Shown in pieces: positions 23,770 through 33,089 of a stretch of 64,000 bases of DNA. How positions within the stretch are numbered: the first letter of the stretch is position 1; every line of letters starts with the position of its first letter. This stretch comes from Agathobacter rectalis ATCC 33656. GTDB lineage: Bacteria > Bacillota > Clostridia > Lachnospirales > Lachnospiraceae. Both the position numbers and the translations under genes were made by a program. The stretch lies in contig NC_012781.1 in the NCBI RefSeq assembly GCF_000020605.1, forward strand, positions 1,116,001-1,180,000, in the 5' to 3' direction. The notes under the pieces were generated by a model. The model saw nothing but the letters and a program-made list of their open reading frames with translations, was not told the DNA's origin and searched no databases.

Positions 23770-25220
23770 ATATAAAACAGGCAAAAAACGAAGTGAAAAA
23801 TACAGTGAAAGCATACCTGTCAAAGGATGCACATGGAGAGTACGTGATACCGCAGATCAGGCAGAGACCGATGCTCTTAATCGGACCGCCCGGCGTAGGC
23901 AAGACACAGATTATGGAGCAGATTGCAAGAGAGTGCAAAATAGGTCTTGTGGCATATACCATCACGCATCACACGCGCCAGTCAGCGGTAGGACTGCCGT
24001 TTATAAAGGAGCGTGAGTATGACGGAAAGAGCTATTCAGTCACGGAATACACGATGAGCGAGATTATAGCCAGCGTCTATGAAAAGATGGAAGCAACAGG
24101 GCTTAAGGAGGGCATACTTTTTATTGATGAGATAAACTGCGTGTCCGAGACACTTGCGCCTACGATGCTTCAGTTTTTGCAGTGCAAGACATTTGGTAAT
24201 CAGGCTGTTCCAAAGGGCTGGGTGATTGTTGCGGCAGGAAATCCGCCTGAGTATAATAAATCAGTGCGCGATTTTGATATGGTTACGCTCGACCGTGTCA
24301 GATATATATCGATAGAAGCGGACTATCAGGTGTGGAAGGAATATGCCAGAGATGTGCATATCCATGATGCACTTTTAAGCTATCTTGAGCTTCACCCAAA
24401 CAATTTTTACAGGGTGGAAACTGACGTGGACGGTATGAATTTCGTCACGGCAAGAGGCTGGGAGGATTTAAGCAGTCTGCTTAAGGTGTACGAGGCGGGA
24501 GAACTTGCAGTCACGGAGGAGGTAATAGGTGAGTTTATCCATCATCCTGATATAGCAGAGGATGTGTACGCATATTTGGAAATCTACAGAAAATACAATG
24601 AGGATTACGGTATAAGCGATATATTGTCCGGAAATGTGAAAAAGTCAGTATATAAACGTGTGTTTGATGCTGATTTCGATGAGAGAATCACTGTGGTGAA
24701 TCTGCTTTTAAGCGGACTGACAGTTGTTTTTTCGGATGTGGCCAGAGAGCGGAAAATGGTGCAGCTATGGTATGAGTTTCTGAAGGAATACAGAAAGTCA
24801 CAAAGAAGCACTGAAGAGCAGCATGCGCTGTACAACAGTGCTGTGGAGCAGTTTTCAAAGAATATGGAGATATTGAAGGAGAGCTCTCTTATTTTGCCAA
24901 AGGAATATTACATCAGACAGGATGTCTTAAAGCATATCAAGGGTGATTTTGATACGGTGATGGATGATTTTACCGAAGAATCAGAGAAGCTTTCAACGAT
25001 GGAGGATGCTGCAGGAGAGAAGCTAAACCACGCATTTGATTTTGTGGAGGATGTATTCTCGGACGACCAGGAGATGCTTGTCTTTGTGACAGAGCTGACC
25101 ATCACACCGGAAATCAGCAGCTTTTTAGCTGAGAACGAATGTGAAAAATTTGATATCTACAATGAAAAGCTCATGGTTGGAAGCAACAGGACAAGGCTTT
25201 TAAAGGAGCTTGAGAGATAA
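23766..25220 (+). CDS. MoxR-type AAA+ ATPase
   Basis: ATG at 23766 overlaps the VWA stop (ATGA) and follows GGAGG; 484 residues. Walker A is IGPPGVGKT (about residues 38-46), Walker B ILFIDEINC, sensor 1 VAAGNPPEYN and an arginine finger near VTLDRVRYIS. The C-terminal half is helical. It is the motor partner of the VWA protein upstream. A 41-base gap leads to the nucleosidase gene, so the whole row 22414-27147 may be one operon. Confidence 0.88.
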   Translation: MNIKQAKNEVKNTVKAYLSKDAHGEYVIPQIRQRPMLLIGPPGVGKTQIMEQIARECKIGLVAYTITHHTRQSAVGLPFIKEREYDGKSYSVTEYTMSEIIASVYEKMEATGLKEGILFIDEINCVSETLAPTMLQFLQCKTFGNQAVPKGWVIVAAGNPPEYNKSVRDFDMVTLDRVRYISIEADYQVWKEYARDVHIHDALLSYLELHPNNFYRVETDVDGMNFVTARGWEDLSSLLKVYEAGELAVTEEVIGEFIHHPDIAEDVYAYLEIYRKYNEDYGISDILSGNVKKSVYKRVFDADFDERITVVNLLLSGLTVVFSDVARERKMVQLWYEFLKEYRKSQRSTEEQHALYNSAVEQFSKNMEILKESSLILPKEYYIRQDVLKHIKGDFDTVMDDFTEESEKLSTMEDAAGEKLNHAFDFVEDVFSDDQEMLVFVTELTITPEISSFLAENECEKFDIYNEKLMVGSNRTRLLKELER

Positions 25221-25261
25221 ATCCTGTTGATGTATGCAGGGAAGATTTGAAGGAATTATCT

Positions 25262-26131
25262 ATGATTTATATATTTAGCGCTTTTTATGCTGAGGCAAAA
25301 AATATAATAGACCACTATGGCTTAAAAAAGGAAAAAAGCCCTGAAATGGTGAGATTTGATGTGTTTGCAAATGAGAGTATCAGGCTTGTGATAACAGGCG
25401 TAGGAGAAATCAATGCGGCGGCAGCGGTTTCAAATATCGGTGGTGCGTATGGGATTTCACCGGATGATGAGATTTTGAATGTGGGGTGTGGCGCTGGTTT
25501 TAGCAGTGATATCTGTTTGGGCAGTATATTTCTGGGAAACAAGCTCACTGAGCAGATGACAGGGCGTACATTTTACCCCGATATGCTGATGAAAGCAAAT
25601 TTCAGGGAGTGTGAGATAGTAACGGTCGCAAGGGTGCTTAATGAAGGGAGCGATTCGGTTGTATATGATATGGAGGCAGCCGCCGTTTATCAGGCAGCAG
25701 CGTTTTTCGTGGGACCGCATCGTATGCATTTTATAAAGCTTGTTTCAGATGCCGGTGAGAGAATTGACCAGTCGAAAATCACAGAGCTTTTTGCTTTGCA
25801 GGAAGACAAAATATGCGGCTATATTGATAGGCTTTTAAGTGTAGGTGGTAATAAAACTTCAATAGATGATAAGACTAGAGGCGAAAATATGGCAGACTGC
25901 AATGCGACAGATGATACTAAATCCGCTTGGAATATTGACAGGCTGACCAGCGATATGCGCTGTTCCAAGGTAATGGGAGATCAGCTGGCACAGCTTATAA
26001 AGTATTGCAGATTAAGTGGTATAGATTATAAAGCTGTTCTGGATGAGTACTATACAAATGGCTTGCTGCCGTGTGAGAGCAAGCGTGAAGGAAAGAAATG
26101 TCTGTTTGAATTGAAACAGAGATTGTTGTAA
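25262..26131 (+). CDS. Nucleoside phosphorylase-like protein (SPL-associated)
   Basis: Start at 25262 (MIYIFSAFYAEAK) follows GAAGGAA; a TTG at 25247 is less likely. 289 residues. The N-terminal ~200 residues match the MTA/SAH nucleosidase and purine nucleoside phosphorylase superfamily: VITGVGEINAAAAVSNIG, NVGCGAG, and DMEAAAVYQAAAFF. The C-terminal ~80 residues are a separate helical part. The gene directly before the spore photoproduct lyase-type radical SAM gene is commonly of this type in Clostridia, so it may clean up 5'-deoxyadenosine or base products of that enzyme (inference). Confidence 0.75.
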   Translation: MIYIFSAFYAEAKNIIDHYGLKKEKSPEMVRFDVFANESIRLVITGVGEINAAAAVSNIGGAYGISPDDEILNVGCGAGFSSDICLGSIFLGNKLTEQMTGRTFYPDMLMKANFRECEIVTVARVLNEGSDSVVYDMEAAAVYQAAAFFVGPHRMHFIKLVSDAGERIDQSKITELFALQEDKICGYIDRLLSVGGNKTSIDDKTRGENMADCNATDDTKSAWNIDRLTSDMRCSKVMGDQLAQLIKYCRLSGIDYKAVLDEYYTNGLLPCESKREGKKCLFELKQRLL

Positions 26132-26145
26132 GAAGGAAATGTCAA

Positions 26146-27147
26146 ATGTGCCAATACAATAAAATGTTTTCACATGTATATGTGGAAAAAGGCGTGGCCG
26201 AGCATCCACGTACAAAGCAGATTTTAGAAAAGCTGAATAATACAACAGTCATAGAAATTGACCACTACAAGGATGTTTTCTGCCGCAAAAAGCAGAGTAT
26301 TTCTGCTCAAAGCAATGCCAAGGCGCTCATTCTGGCAGAGAATACAAGCGGCTGCATATATGAAGGTGCACCGGTGTGTCAGAGCTTTGGAAATGAGAAT
26401 TTCTACTATTGCTCATGCATGATGAACTGTATATTTGACTGCGAATACTGCTATTTAAAGGGCATGTATCCGTCTGGTAATCTTGTGGTGTTTGTAAATT
26501 TGGAGGATATTTTTGCGGAGCTTGAAGCACTTCTGGCGCAAAAAAGCATATATCTTTGCGTGTCATATGATGCAGACCTCGTGGCCATAGAGTCGCTTAC
26601 CGGCTTTGTGAGGGAATGGATTGCTTTTACAAAAAAGCATGAGAATCTTACAATTGAAATCCGCACCAAGAGTGGCAGGTGTGATTTGTGGAGCAATTAC
26701 GAAGCCTGTGACAGGGTAATTATTGCCTATACAGTTTCGCCTCAAAGGATTGCAGCAGAGTATGAGCATTTTGCGTCCGCACCTATGGAGCGGATTCAGG
26801 CAGCAAAATGTGCTATGGATGGTGGATTTCCAGTGCGACTGTGCTTTGATCCGATGATATACTGCAAGGACTGGAGAGGTGAATACAGCAGGCTGGTTGA
26901 TGACGTATTTTCACAGATAGACGGTTTTACGCTGTGGGATGTGAGTATCGGAAGCTTCCGCATATCGCAGGATTATCTGAAGAAAATGCGAAAGGACATG
27001 CCTCGTAGTGCTGTGGTGAATTTTCCATACGACAATGTGAATGGGTATTACCAGTATCCGGAAAATATACGAAGTGATATGGAAGAGTTTATGGTACAGG
27101 CTGTATCCGAATATGTGGATAAGGACAGGATATTTATGTGGAAGTGA
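26146..27147 (+). CDS. Spore photoproduct lyase family radical SAM protein
   Basis: Protein of 333 residues, AAGGAA site 5 bases before ATG. The radical SAM cysteines are in CMMNCIFDCEYCYLKG (CxxxCxxC), and the C-terminal TIM-barrel parts (EIRTKSGR, YTVSPQRI, VRLCFDPMIYCKDW, IGSFRI) match SplB. SplB repairs the UV product 5-thyminyl-5,6-dihydrothymine in spores. Whether this organism sporulates cannot be judged here. It is the last gene of the VWA/AAA/nucleosidase row. Confidence 0.85.
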   Translation: MCQYNKMFSHVYVEKGVAEHPRTKQILEKLNNTTVIEIDHYKDVFCRKKQSISAQSNAKALILAENTSGCIYEGAPVCQSFGNENFYYCSCMMNCIFDCEYCYLKGMYPSGNLVVFVNLEDIFAELEALLAQKSIYLCVSYDADLVAIESLTGFVREWIAFTKKHENLTIEIRTKSGRCDLWSNYEACDRVIIAYTVSPQRIAAEYEHFASAPMERIQAAKCAMDGGFPVRLCFDPMIYCKDWRGEYSRLVDDVFSQIDGFTLWDVSIGSFRISQDYLKKMRKDMPRSAVVNFPYDNVNGYYQYPENIRSDMEEFMVQAVSEYVDKDRIFMWK

Positions 27148-27221
27148 TATTATTGCAATACATTTTCAATATATATATCACATGGTATGATTAAAGGGTC
27201 AAAGTATAAAGGAGCAATCAG

Positions 27222-27911
27222 ATGAACAAAGCAATTGTAACCGGGGCGTCTTCCGGAATCGGAAAAGCTATATGCAGGCAGCTTGCAGCGAATGGCTGGC
27301 TGGTTTACGGAATAGGAAGAAGCTTCAATCAAAGTGATGATATCGCAGGGATAGAGCGTATAGTATGCGATATTACCGATACCGCAAAGCTCATCAAGAC
27401 AATAAAAGAAATTAATAAAAATCATGATATATCACTTCTCATAAACAATGCAGGAGTCGGCTTTTACGCGCTTCATGAGGAACTTAATCCTGTAAAAATA
27501 TCACAGATGGTGAGGACAAATCTTGAGGCACCGATGATTATCACAAATTTGCTGCTTCGCGATTTAAAGAAAAACAAAGGAACAATAATAAATATCTCAT
27601 CAATCACTGCTGAAAAGACGAATCCGCACGGCTGTGCCTATGGTGCCACAAAGGCAGGGCTTACGAGCTTTTCCCACAGCCTGTTTGAGGAGGCGAGAAA
27701 GTACGGTGTGCGTGTGGTAAATTTAGAGCCTGATATGACCGATACCAATCTGTACAGGAATGCTGATTTTACAGTGGATGAAAATGAAGCTGCAAGAATA
27801 CAGCCAAATGAGGTTGCAGACGCAGTGCTTTATGTTTTAGGGCAAAGAGAAGGCCTTGTGATGACAGATATCACCATAAGGCCACAGCTTCACAGAATTG
27901 CAAGAAAGTAA
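27222..27911 (+). CDS. Short-chain dehydrogenase/reductase
   Basis: Protein of 229 residues with AAGGAGC site. It has the SDR NAD(P)-binding TGASSGIGKAICRQL, LLINNAGVGFYA, the catalytic serine in NISSITAEK and Y-x-x-x-K in CAYGATKAG, and the PD-x-T loop (EPDMTDTNL). An oxidoreductase of unknown substrate. It lies convergent to dus with only 12 bases between, and no separate terminator is seen. Confidence 0.88.
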   Translation: MNKAIVTGASSGIGKAICRQLAANGWLVYGIGRSFNQSDDIAGIERIVCDITDTAKLIKTIKEINKNHDISLLINNAGVGFYALHEELNPVKISQMVRTNLEAPMIITNLLLRDLKKNKGTIINISSITAEKTNPHGCAYGATKAGLTSFSHSLFEEARKYGVRVVNLEPDMTDTNLYRNADFTVDENEAARIQPNEVADAVLYVLGQREGLVMTDITIRPQLHRIARK

Positions 27912-27923
27912 AGTGTTTATATT

Positions 27924-28862
27924 TTAAAAAGCATCAAATGCCATTCGAACGATTGACTTATAGTCATTAAGCGTCTGGCATTTTTTAATTTTCTTCCAGA
28001 GCTTTTCAGAGTCAGAAAACAGCCCATGCATATATGCCCAGATTTCCTTCATGCGGAAAATGGCATCCTTTTCACCGGAAAAGATGGACAGATAACCGGA
28101 TAAAATCTCATCATGCCAGTTCTTTAAGCGCTCGCGAAGCTCGGCTTTATCCATGCTTATACCCTTAAGCTCTGCGATAAGAGCAGGATTTGCAAACAGT
28201 CCGCGGCCTATCATGATTTCATCAATATCAGGGAAACAGTCGGTTAGGGCATTAAAACTATTAGTATCAGTGATATCTCCGTTGTAGCAGAGTGTTGTTT
28301 TATCAGGATTTATTTTCTGCATGGCGAGGGCGAAGTCATCCATGCGCGGCGTATTTTTATAAAAATCCTTTTGGACTCTCGGATGCACGGTAAGCTCACT
28401 TATCGGATATTTACTGTATATTTCGATAAGCCTGTGCCATAGCTCATCATCGTTAAAGCCAACGCGTGTTTTTATTGAAACAGGAAAATCAGCTTTTGTA
28501 TACAGTTCATCGAGGAAGCTATCCAGCATATCAGGATATGCGAGTATGCCGGAGCCTCGTTTCTTGGATACGACGGTGCCTGACGGACAGCCGAGATTTA
28601 CATTTATCTCATCATATCCGTAAGGAACAAGCTGCCTGTGCAGGTCTATGACCTCGTCTGCCACTATAGACATGGCCTGCGGTATGAGAGTGATTCCGTC
28701 GTTGTTTACCGGGTCTATGTCTCTTTTTATCTTGGCATTCATGCGCTTTGCGGCAGGGATGAACGGTGTGTAGTATTTGTCTATGTAGTCAAAATGGTGG
28801 TGGAATGCGTTTCTTACTGTATATCCGGTCAGCCCCTGCATCGGTGCGAGAAAAAATTTCAT
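27924..28862 (-). CDS. tRNA-dihydrouridine synthase
   Basis: Protein of 312 residues, GAGGAGA site. Starts MKFFLAPMQGLTGYTVRNAF; further motifs are INVNLGCPSGTVVSKKRGSG (FMN binding and catalytic cysteine C of NLGCP), SIKTRVGF, TVHPRVQKDFY and IMIGRGLFANP. Dus enzymes reduce uridines in tRNA D-loops using FMN and NADPH. It is transcribed alone; a hairpin (28893-28928) sits in its leader. Confidence 0.92.
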   Translation of the reverse strand: MKFFLAPMQGLTGYTVRNAFHHHFDYIDKYYTPFIPAAKRMNAKIKRDIDPVNNDGITLIPQAMSIVADEVIDLHRQLVPYGYDEINVNLGCPSGTVVSKKRGSGILAYPDMLDSFLDELYTKADFPVSIKTRVGFNDDELWHRLIEIYSKYPISELTVHPRVQKDFYKNTPRMDDFALAMQKINPDKTTLCYNGDITDTNSFNALTDCFPDIDEIMIGRGLFANPALIAELKGISMDKAELRERLKNWHDEILSGYLSIFSGEKDAIFRMKEIWAYMHGLFSDSEKLWKKIKKCQTLNDYKSIVRMAFDAF

Positions 28863-28892
28863 GTGATTGTGAATCTCCTCATTTATGATTAA

Positions 28893-28928
28893 TCAGATTA
28901 CTACATGCTACGCATTCGCGTAATCTGA
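28893..28928 (-). other. Hairpin in the dus leader
   Basis: TCAGATTAC (28893-28901) and GTAATCTGA (28920-28928) form a 9-bp stem with an 18-base loop, 30 bases upstream of the dus start. No T run follows, so it may be a regulatory or stability hairpin. Confidence 0.45.
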
Positions 28929-28992
28929 CTCTACTTTTTGATCCTTTAATCATAATATGGGAAAAAGCCTGAAATGTAAACCCCCATAACGT

Positions 28993-29023
28993 GAAAAGAA
29001 GCCGAGGGAAGCGGCTTCTTTTC
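28993..29023. terminator. Hairpin terminator upstream of thyA
   Basis: Perfect 12-bp stem GAAAAGAAGCCG (28993-29004) with its complement (29012-29023) and a 7-base loop; A and T runs on both sides. The remainder of the 433-base gap (28863-29295) holds the dus leader hairpin, AT-rich DNA and the thyA promoter. Confidence 0.75.
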
Positions 29024-29210
29024 GAGGAGTTTAGTTTATGAAAAAATGTTTAAAAAAGGGAATTTGTAAAGGTGTATCTCCTTTACAGGTATTACTATAC
29101 TAAATAAATTTGTCCAAATTGTGTCCTTAATCGAAAAGAATAATAAAAAACTTAAATAATTTATGAAGAAAAAAGCTAAAAAAATCATTTGAATTTGCAC
29201 ATTGAATATA

Positions 29211-29239
29211 TTGAAAAAAAATTGATAATTAGATACAAT
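29211..29239 (+). promoter_or_regulatory. Promoter of thyA
   Basis: TTGAAA (29211-29216), 17-base spacer, TACAAT (29234-29239); AGGGAG ribosome binding site and ATG at 29296 follow. Confidence 0.6.
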
Positions 29240-29295
29240 AGACAGTAAACGGGTAATTGTATCGGTTGAATACTTATGATTAGGGAGCAGATAAT

Positions 29296-30144
29296 ATGAG
29301 TTATGCAGATAAAGTTTTTGTAGCGATGTGTCAGGACATTCTGGAAAATGGCACAAGCACTGAGGGAGAGCTGGTGCGTCCCCACTGGGAGGATGGCACA
29401 AGCGCCTATACAATAAAGAAGTTTGGTGTCGTCAACAGATATGATTTGTCAAAGGAATTTCCGGCTATCACTTTAAGAAAGACATATATCAAGAGTGCAA
29501 CGGATGAGCTTCTTTGGATATGGCAGAAGAAATCCAACAATATCCATGATTTAAAAAGCCATGTGTGGGATGAGTGGGCAGATGAGGATGGTTCAATCGG
29601 CAAGGCCTACGGATATCAGCTTGGTGTAAAGCATCAATATAAGGAAGGCATGATGGATCAGGTGGACAGAGTCATTTATGATTTGAAGCATACACCTTTT
29701 TCAAGAAGAATACTTACCAATATATATGTGCATCAGGATCTGCATGAGATGAATCTGTATCCGTGCGCATACAGCATGACATTCAACGTGACACAGAAAA
29801 AGGGTGATGACAGGCTCACATTAAATGGTATCTTAAACCAGCGCTCACAGGATGTGCTTGCGGCGAACAACTGGAATGTATGCCAGTATGCGGTGCTTAT
29901 GCATATGCTGGCGCAGGTGTGTGATATGAGAGTCGGAGAGCTGGTGCACGTGATTGCAGATGCACACATTTACGACAGGCATGTGCCAATTGTGAAGGAG
30001 CTGATTGAGAGACCACAGTACGATGCTCCAAAGTTCTGGCTCAATCCTGACATAAAGGATTTCTATCAGTTTACGACCGATGATATCAAGATAACAGACT
30101 ATGTGACAGGTGAGCAGATTAAGGATATACCTATTGCGGTTTAA
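29296..30144 (+). CDS. thyA: Thymidylate synthase
   Basis: Protein of 282 residues. ThyA landmarks are present: VRPHWEDGT near the N-terminus, SPFSRRI-like TPFSRRILTNIYV, the catalytic cysteine in LYPCAYSMTFNV, LNQRSQDVLAANNWNVCQYAVL and HVIADAHIYDRHV. It methylates dUMP using methylene-tetrahydrofolate and yields dihydrofolate, which the DHFR encoded next recycles. The catalytic cysteine is in a PCAYS context, as in longer clostridial ThyA variants. Confidence 0.93.
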   Translation: MSYADKVFVAMCQDILENGTSTEGELVRPHWEDGTSAYTIKKFGVVNRYDLSKEFPAITLRKTYIKSATDELLWIWQKKSNNIHDLKSHVWDEWADEDGSIGKAYGYQLGVKHQYKEGMMDQVDRVIYDLKHTPFSRRILTNIYVHQDLHEMNLYPCAYSMTFNVTQKKGDDRLTLNGILNQRSQDVLAANNWNVCQYAVLMHMLAQVCDMRVGELVHVIADAHIYDRHVPIVKELIERPQYDAPKFWLNPDIKDFYQFTTDDIKITDYVTGEQIKDIPIAV

Positions 30145-30227
30145 AGAATGTGGATATGAAGCAGTTATAAGAAGGTTATTGTTCACTACTTTGTGTGAAC
30201 AGCAACGATTACAACAGGGAGAAAATC

Positions 30228-30719
30228 ATGAATTTAATAGCAGCAGTTGACAATAACTGGGCAATTGGAAAAAATAACCAGTTGCTCGTTCGGATACCTA
30301 TGGACCAGAAGTTTTTCCGCGAGATGACTACAGGAAAGGTTGTAGTCATGGGCAGAAAGACACTTGAGAGCTTTCCAAACAGCAGACCTCTTAAGAACAG
30401 AACCAACATAGTGCTCACACATAACCCATCCTATGAGGTGGAGGGTGCTGTCGTGGTTCACTCACTTGATGAGCTTCACAAGGAGCTTGAAAAATACAAT
30501 TCTGAGGATATTTATATCATTGGTGGACAGAAAATTTATGAGCAGCTCGTGGATGAATGCGATGTAGCCCACATCACAAAGGTGGACTTCGAGTATGATG
30601 CGGATGCATATTTTCCAAATCTTGACGAGAAGCCTGAGTGGCAGATTACGGGAGACAGCGAAGAGCAGACATACTTTGATTTGGAGTTTTATTTCCTTCG
30701 ATATGAGAAAGTAAAATAA
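30228..30719 (+). CDS. folA: Dihydrofolate reductase
   Basis: Start at 30228 (MNLIAAVDNNWAIGKNN) follows AGGGAGA; an upstream in-frame ATG lacks a site. 163 residues. DHFR motifs: AVDNNWAIGKNNQLL, MGRKTLESFPNSRPL, NIVLTHNPS and DIYIIGGQKIYEQLV. It reduces dihydrofolate to tetrahydrofolate. Located 83 bases after thyA, with a small GTTCAC/GTGAAC hairpin between, consistent with a thyA-folA unit. Confidence 0.93.
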   Translation: MNLIAAVDNNWAIGKNNQLLVRIPMDQKFFREMTTGKVVVMGRKTLESFPNSRPLKNRTNIVLTHNPSYEVEGAVVVHSLDELHKELEKYNSEDIYIIGGQKIYEQLVDECDVAHITKVDFEYDADAYFPNLDEKPEWQITGDSEEQTYFDLEFYFLRYEKVK

Positions 30720-30750
30720 ACTATTAAATAGAAACGAGGATGACAGCAGT

Positions 30751-32472
30751 ATGGACATCACAGGAAGAAAATTATTTGTAAAAGCATTGGAGGAGGAAGG
30801 CGTAGATACTATTTTTGCCTATCCGGGAGGAACAGTTACAGATTTATTCGATGAGTTATACAAGACTAATTCAATCAATCTGGTTCTGCCGAGACATGAG
30901 CAGGGCCTGATTCATGAGGCTGAGGGCTATGCAAAGTCTACAGGCAAGGTGGGTGTCTGCCTTGTGACAAGCGGTCCCGGTGCTACCAACACAGTTACAG
31001 GTCTTGCAGATGCGCATTATGACAATGTGCCACTTGTGTGCTTTACAGGGCAGGTACCGCTTCCACTTATCGGAAATGATGCCTTTCAGGAAGTGGATAT
31101 AGTCGGAATCACCAGAAATATCACAAAGTATTCTGTTACAGTCCGTGACAGAAAGGACCTTGGAAAAATCATAAAGATGGCATTTCATATTGCAAGGACC
31201 GGAAAGCCGGGCCCTGTACTGATTGATTTGCCAAAGGATATACAGACTGCATCCGGTCCGGCAGAGTATCCGGACAAGGTGGAAATCAGAGGCTATCGTG
31301 TAAATGATACAGTACATGTCGGACAGCTTAAGCGCGCCTACAAGATGTTAAAGAGTGCAAAAAAACCGCTTATCCTTGCAGGAGGCGGTATAAATGTTGC
31401 CAGGGCAAATGAAAACCTGCGCCGTTTTGCGGAGGCAGAGAATGTGCCTGTTGTCACTACAATAATGGGTAAGGGAGCTATACCTACCACCCATCCGCTT
31501 TATGTGGGAAACTGTGGTATGCACGGCAAATATGCGGCAAACAAGGCAGTCAGTGAGTGTGATTTACTTTTTTCAATAGGTACACGATTTAATGACAGAA
31601 TAACCGGTGACTTAAATGAGTTCGCTCCAAAGGCAAAGATTGTACATATTGATGTGGATACTGCATCTATTTCACGAAATGTAGTGGTTGATGTGCCTAT
31701 CGTTGCAGATGCCAATGTGGCGCTCGACAAGTTAAACGAGTGGGCTGAGCCGATAAAGACTGCTGAGTGGCAGAAGCAGATTAAGGCATGGGATGAGGAA
31801 AATCCTCTTGGCATGAGAAGAGACAAGGGTATGACACCTCAGATGATTATGGAGCATATCAATAAGAACTATAAGGATGCAATCTACGTTACAGATGTAG
31901 GTCAGCATCAGATGTGGGCTACACAGTACTTAGAGCTTGACAGCAACAGCCAGCTTCTTACATCGGGAGGTCTTGGAACCATGGGCTTTGGTCTTCCGGC
32001 AGCAATAGGTGCAAAGATTGCAAATCCTGACAAGGATGTTGTATGCATAAGCGGTGACGGTGGACTTCAGATGAATATACAGGAGCTTGCCACCTCAGTT
32101 GTACAGGGAGCAGGAGTGACCATATGCGTGCTCAATAACTACTATCTGGGCATGGTGCGCCAGATGCAGCAGCTTTTTTATGGCAAGCGTTATTCTGCAA
32201 CTTGCCTTCGAAGAAGAAAGGGCTGCCCGGATGAGTGCAAGGGACCAAACGAGGCATGTCCGCCATACACACCGGATTTTCTCAAGCTTGTTGAAAGCTA
32301 TGGTGGACACGGAATCCGCGTGGAAAAGGAAGAGGATATCGATGCAGCCTTTGCAGAGGCAAAGAAATATAAGGATGTACCTGTAATTATTGAGTTTATG
32401 ATAGCTACGGATGAGATTGTTCTTCCAATGGTCAAGAGCGGAAATCCTATGAGCGAAATGATTTTAAAGTAG
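30751..32472 (+). CDS. ilvB: Acetolactate synthase, large subunit
   Basis: Protein of 573 residues with three domains of ThDP enzymes: ITGRKLFVKALEEEGVDTIFAYPGG with the ThDP-activating glutamate in RHEQGLIHEAEGYA, the central FAD domain (GGGINVARANENL) and the C-terminal ThDP motif GDGGLQMNIQELATSVVQ. It joins two pyruvates, or pyruvate and 2-oxobutyrate, for branched-chain amino acids. An unusual four-cysteine insert (CLRRRKGCPDECKGPNEACP) lies before PDFLKLVESYG. The small subunit follows after 12 bases. Confidence 0.94.
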   Translation: MDITGRKLFVKALEEEGVDTIFAYPGGTVTDLFDELYKTNSINLVLPRHEQGLIHEAEGYAKSTGKVGVCLVTSGPGATNTVTGLADAHYDNVPLVCFTGQVPLPLIGNDAFQEVDIVGITRNITKYSVTVRDRKDLGKIIKMAFHIARTGKPGPVLIDLPKDIQTASGPAEYPDKVEIRGYRVNDTVHVGQLKRAYKMLKSAKKPLILAGGGINVARANENLRRFAEAENVPVVTTIMGKGAIPTTHPLYVGNCGMHGKYAANKAVSECDLLFSIGTRFNDRITGDLNEFAPKAKIVHIDVDTASISRNVVVDVPIVADANVALDKLNEWAEPIKTAEWQKQIKAWDEENPLGMRRDKGMTPQMIMEHINKNYKDAIYVTDVGQHQMWATQYLELDSNSQLLTSGGLGTMGFGLPAAIGAKIANPDKDVVCISGDGGLQMNIQELATSVVQGAGVTICVLNNYYLGMVRQMQQLFYGKRYSATCLRRRKGCPDECKGPNEACPPYTPDFLKLVESYGGHGIRVEKEEDIDAAFAEAKKYKDVPVIIEFMIATDEIVLPMVKSGNPMSEMILK

Positions 32473-32484
32473 GAGGTGCAGAAG

Positions 32485-32997
32485 ATGAATAATATTGAAA
32501 TGAAAAACAGATGGATTGCACTTTATGTTGAGAATGAGGTCGGTGTTTTAGCAAAGGTTTCAGGACTTTTCTCTGCAAAATCCTACAATTTACAGTCTCT
32601 TACGGTTGGAACAACAGAGGATGAGACTATTTCCAGAATGACTATTTGCGTTACAAGCGATGATATTACCTTTGAGCAGATAAAAAAGCAGCTCAACAGA
32701 ATGGTCGAGGTCATCAAGGTTATTGACCTGACTGATGTGCCTCTGCATATGAAGGAAATACTCTATGTCAGGGTATCAAAGCTCACCCGCGAGGAAATTA
32801 CTGATATCTTCCAGACAGCGCAGGTTTTTAATATTGATGTGGTGGACAAGAATGCCGACAGCGTGATCTTAGAGAGCAAGCTCACAGAGCACCGCAATGA
32901 TGATCTTATAGCCCTGCTCAAGTCACAGTACAAGCATATCTCGGTTGTGCGCGGTGGTGCCGTGGCCATTGAAGCTATGAGTACCGGCTGCCGCTAG
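32485..32997 (+). CDS. ilvN: Acetolactate synthase, regulatory small subunit
   Basis: Start at 32485 (MNNIEMKNRWIALYVEN) fits AGGAGG with proper spacing; a GTG at 32476 lies inside that site. 170 residues: an N-terminal ACT domain (ENEVGVLAKVSGLFSAKSYNLQSLTVG) and a C-terminal regulatory domain (LYVRVSKLTREEITDIF, HISVVRGGAVAIEA). It binds valine for feedback inhibition and activates IlvB. Transcription probably ends in nested-palindrome element B. Confidence 0.92.
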   Translation: MNNIEMKNRWIALYVENEVGVLAKVSGLFSAKSYNLQSLTVGTTEDETISRMTICVTSDDITFEQIKKQLNRMVEVIKVIDLTDVPLHMKEILYVRVSKLTREEITDIFQTAQVFNIDVVDKNADSVILESKLTEHRNDDLIALLKSQYKHISVVRGGAVAIEAMSTGCR

Positions 32998-33089
32998 ATT
33001 ATATATAGAATCTTGTGACAGTAATGAGGGGACAATTTGTATGTGTTGTTGCACAATGGTAAAATTAGTGTAATATTAACATAGAGTAA

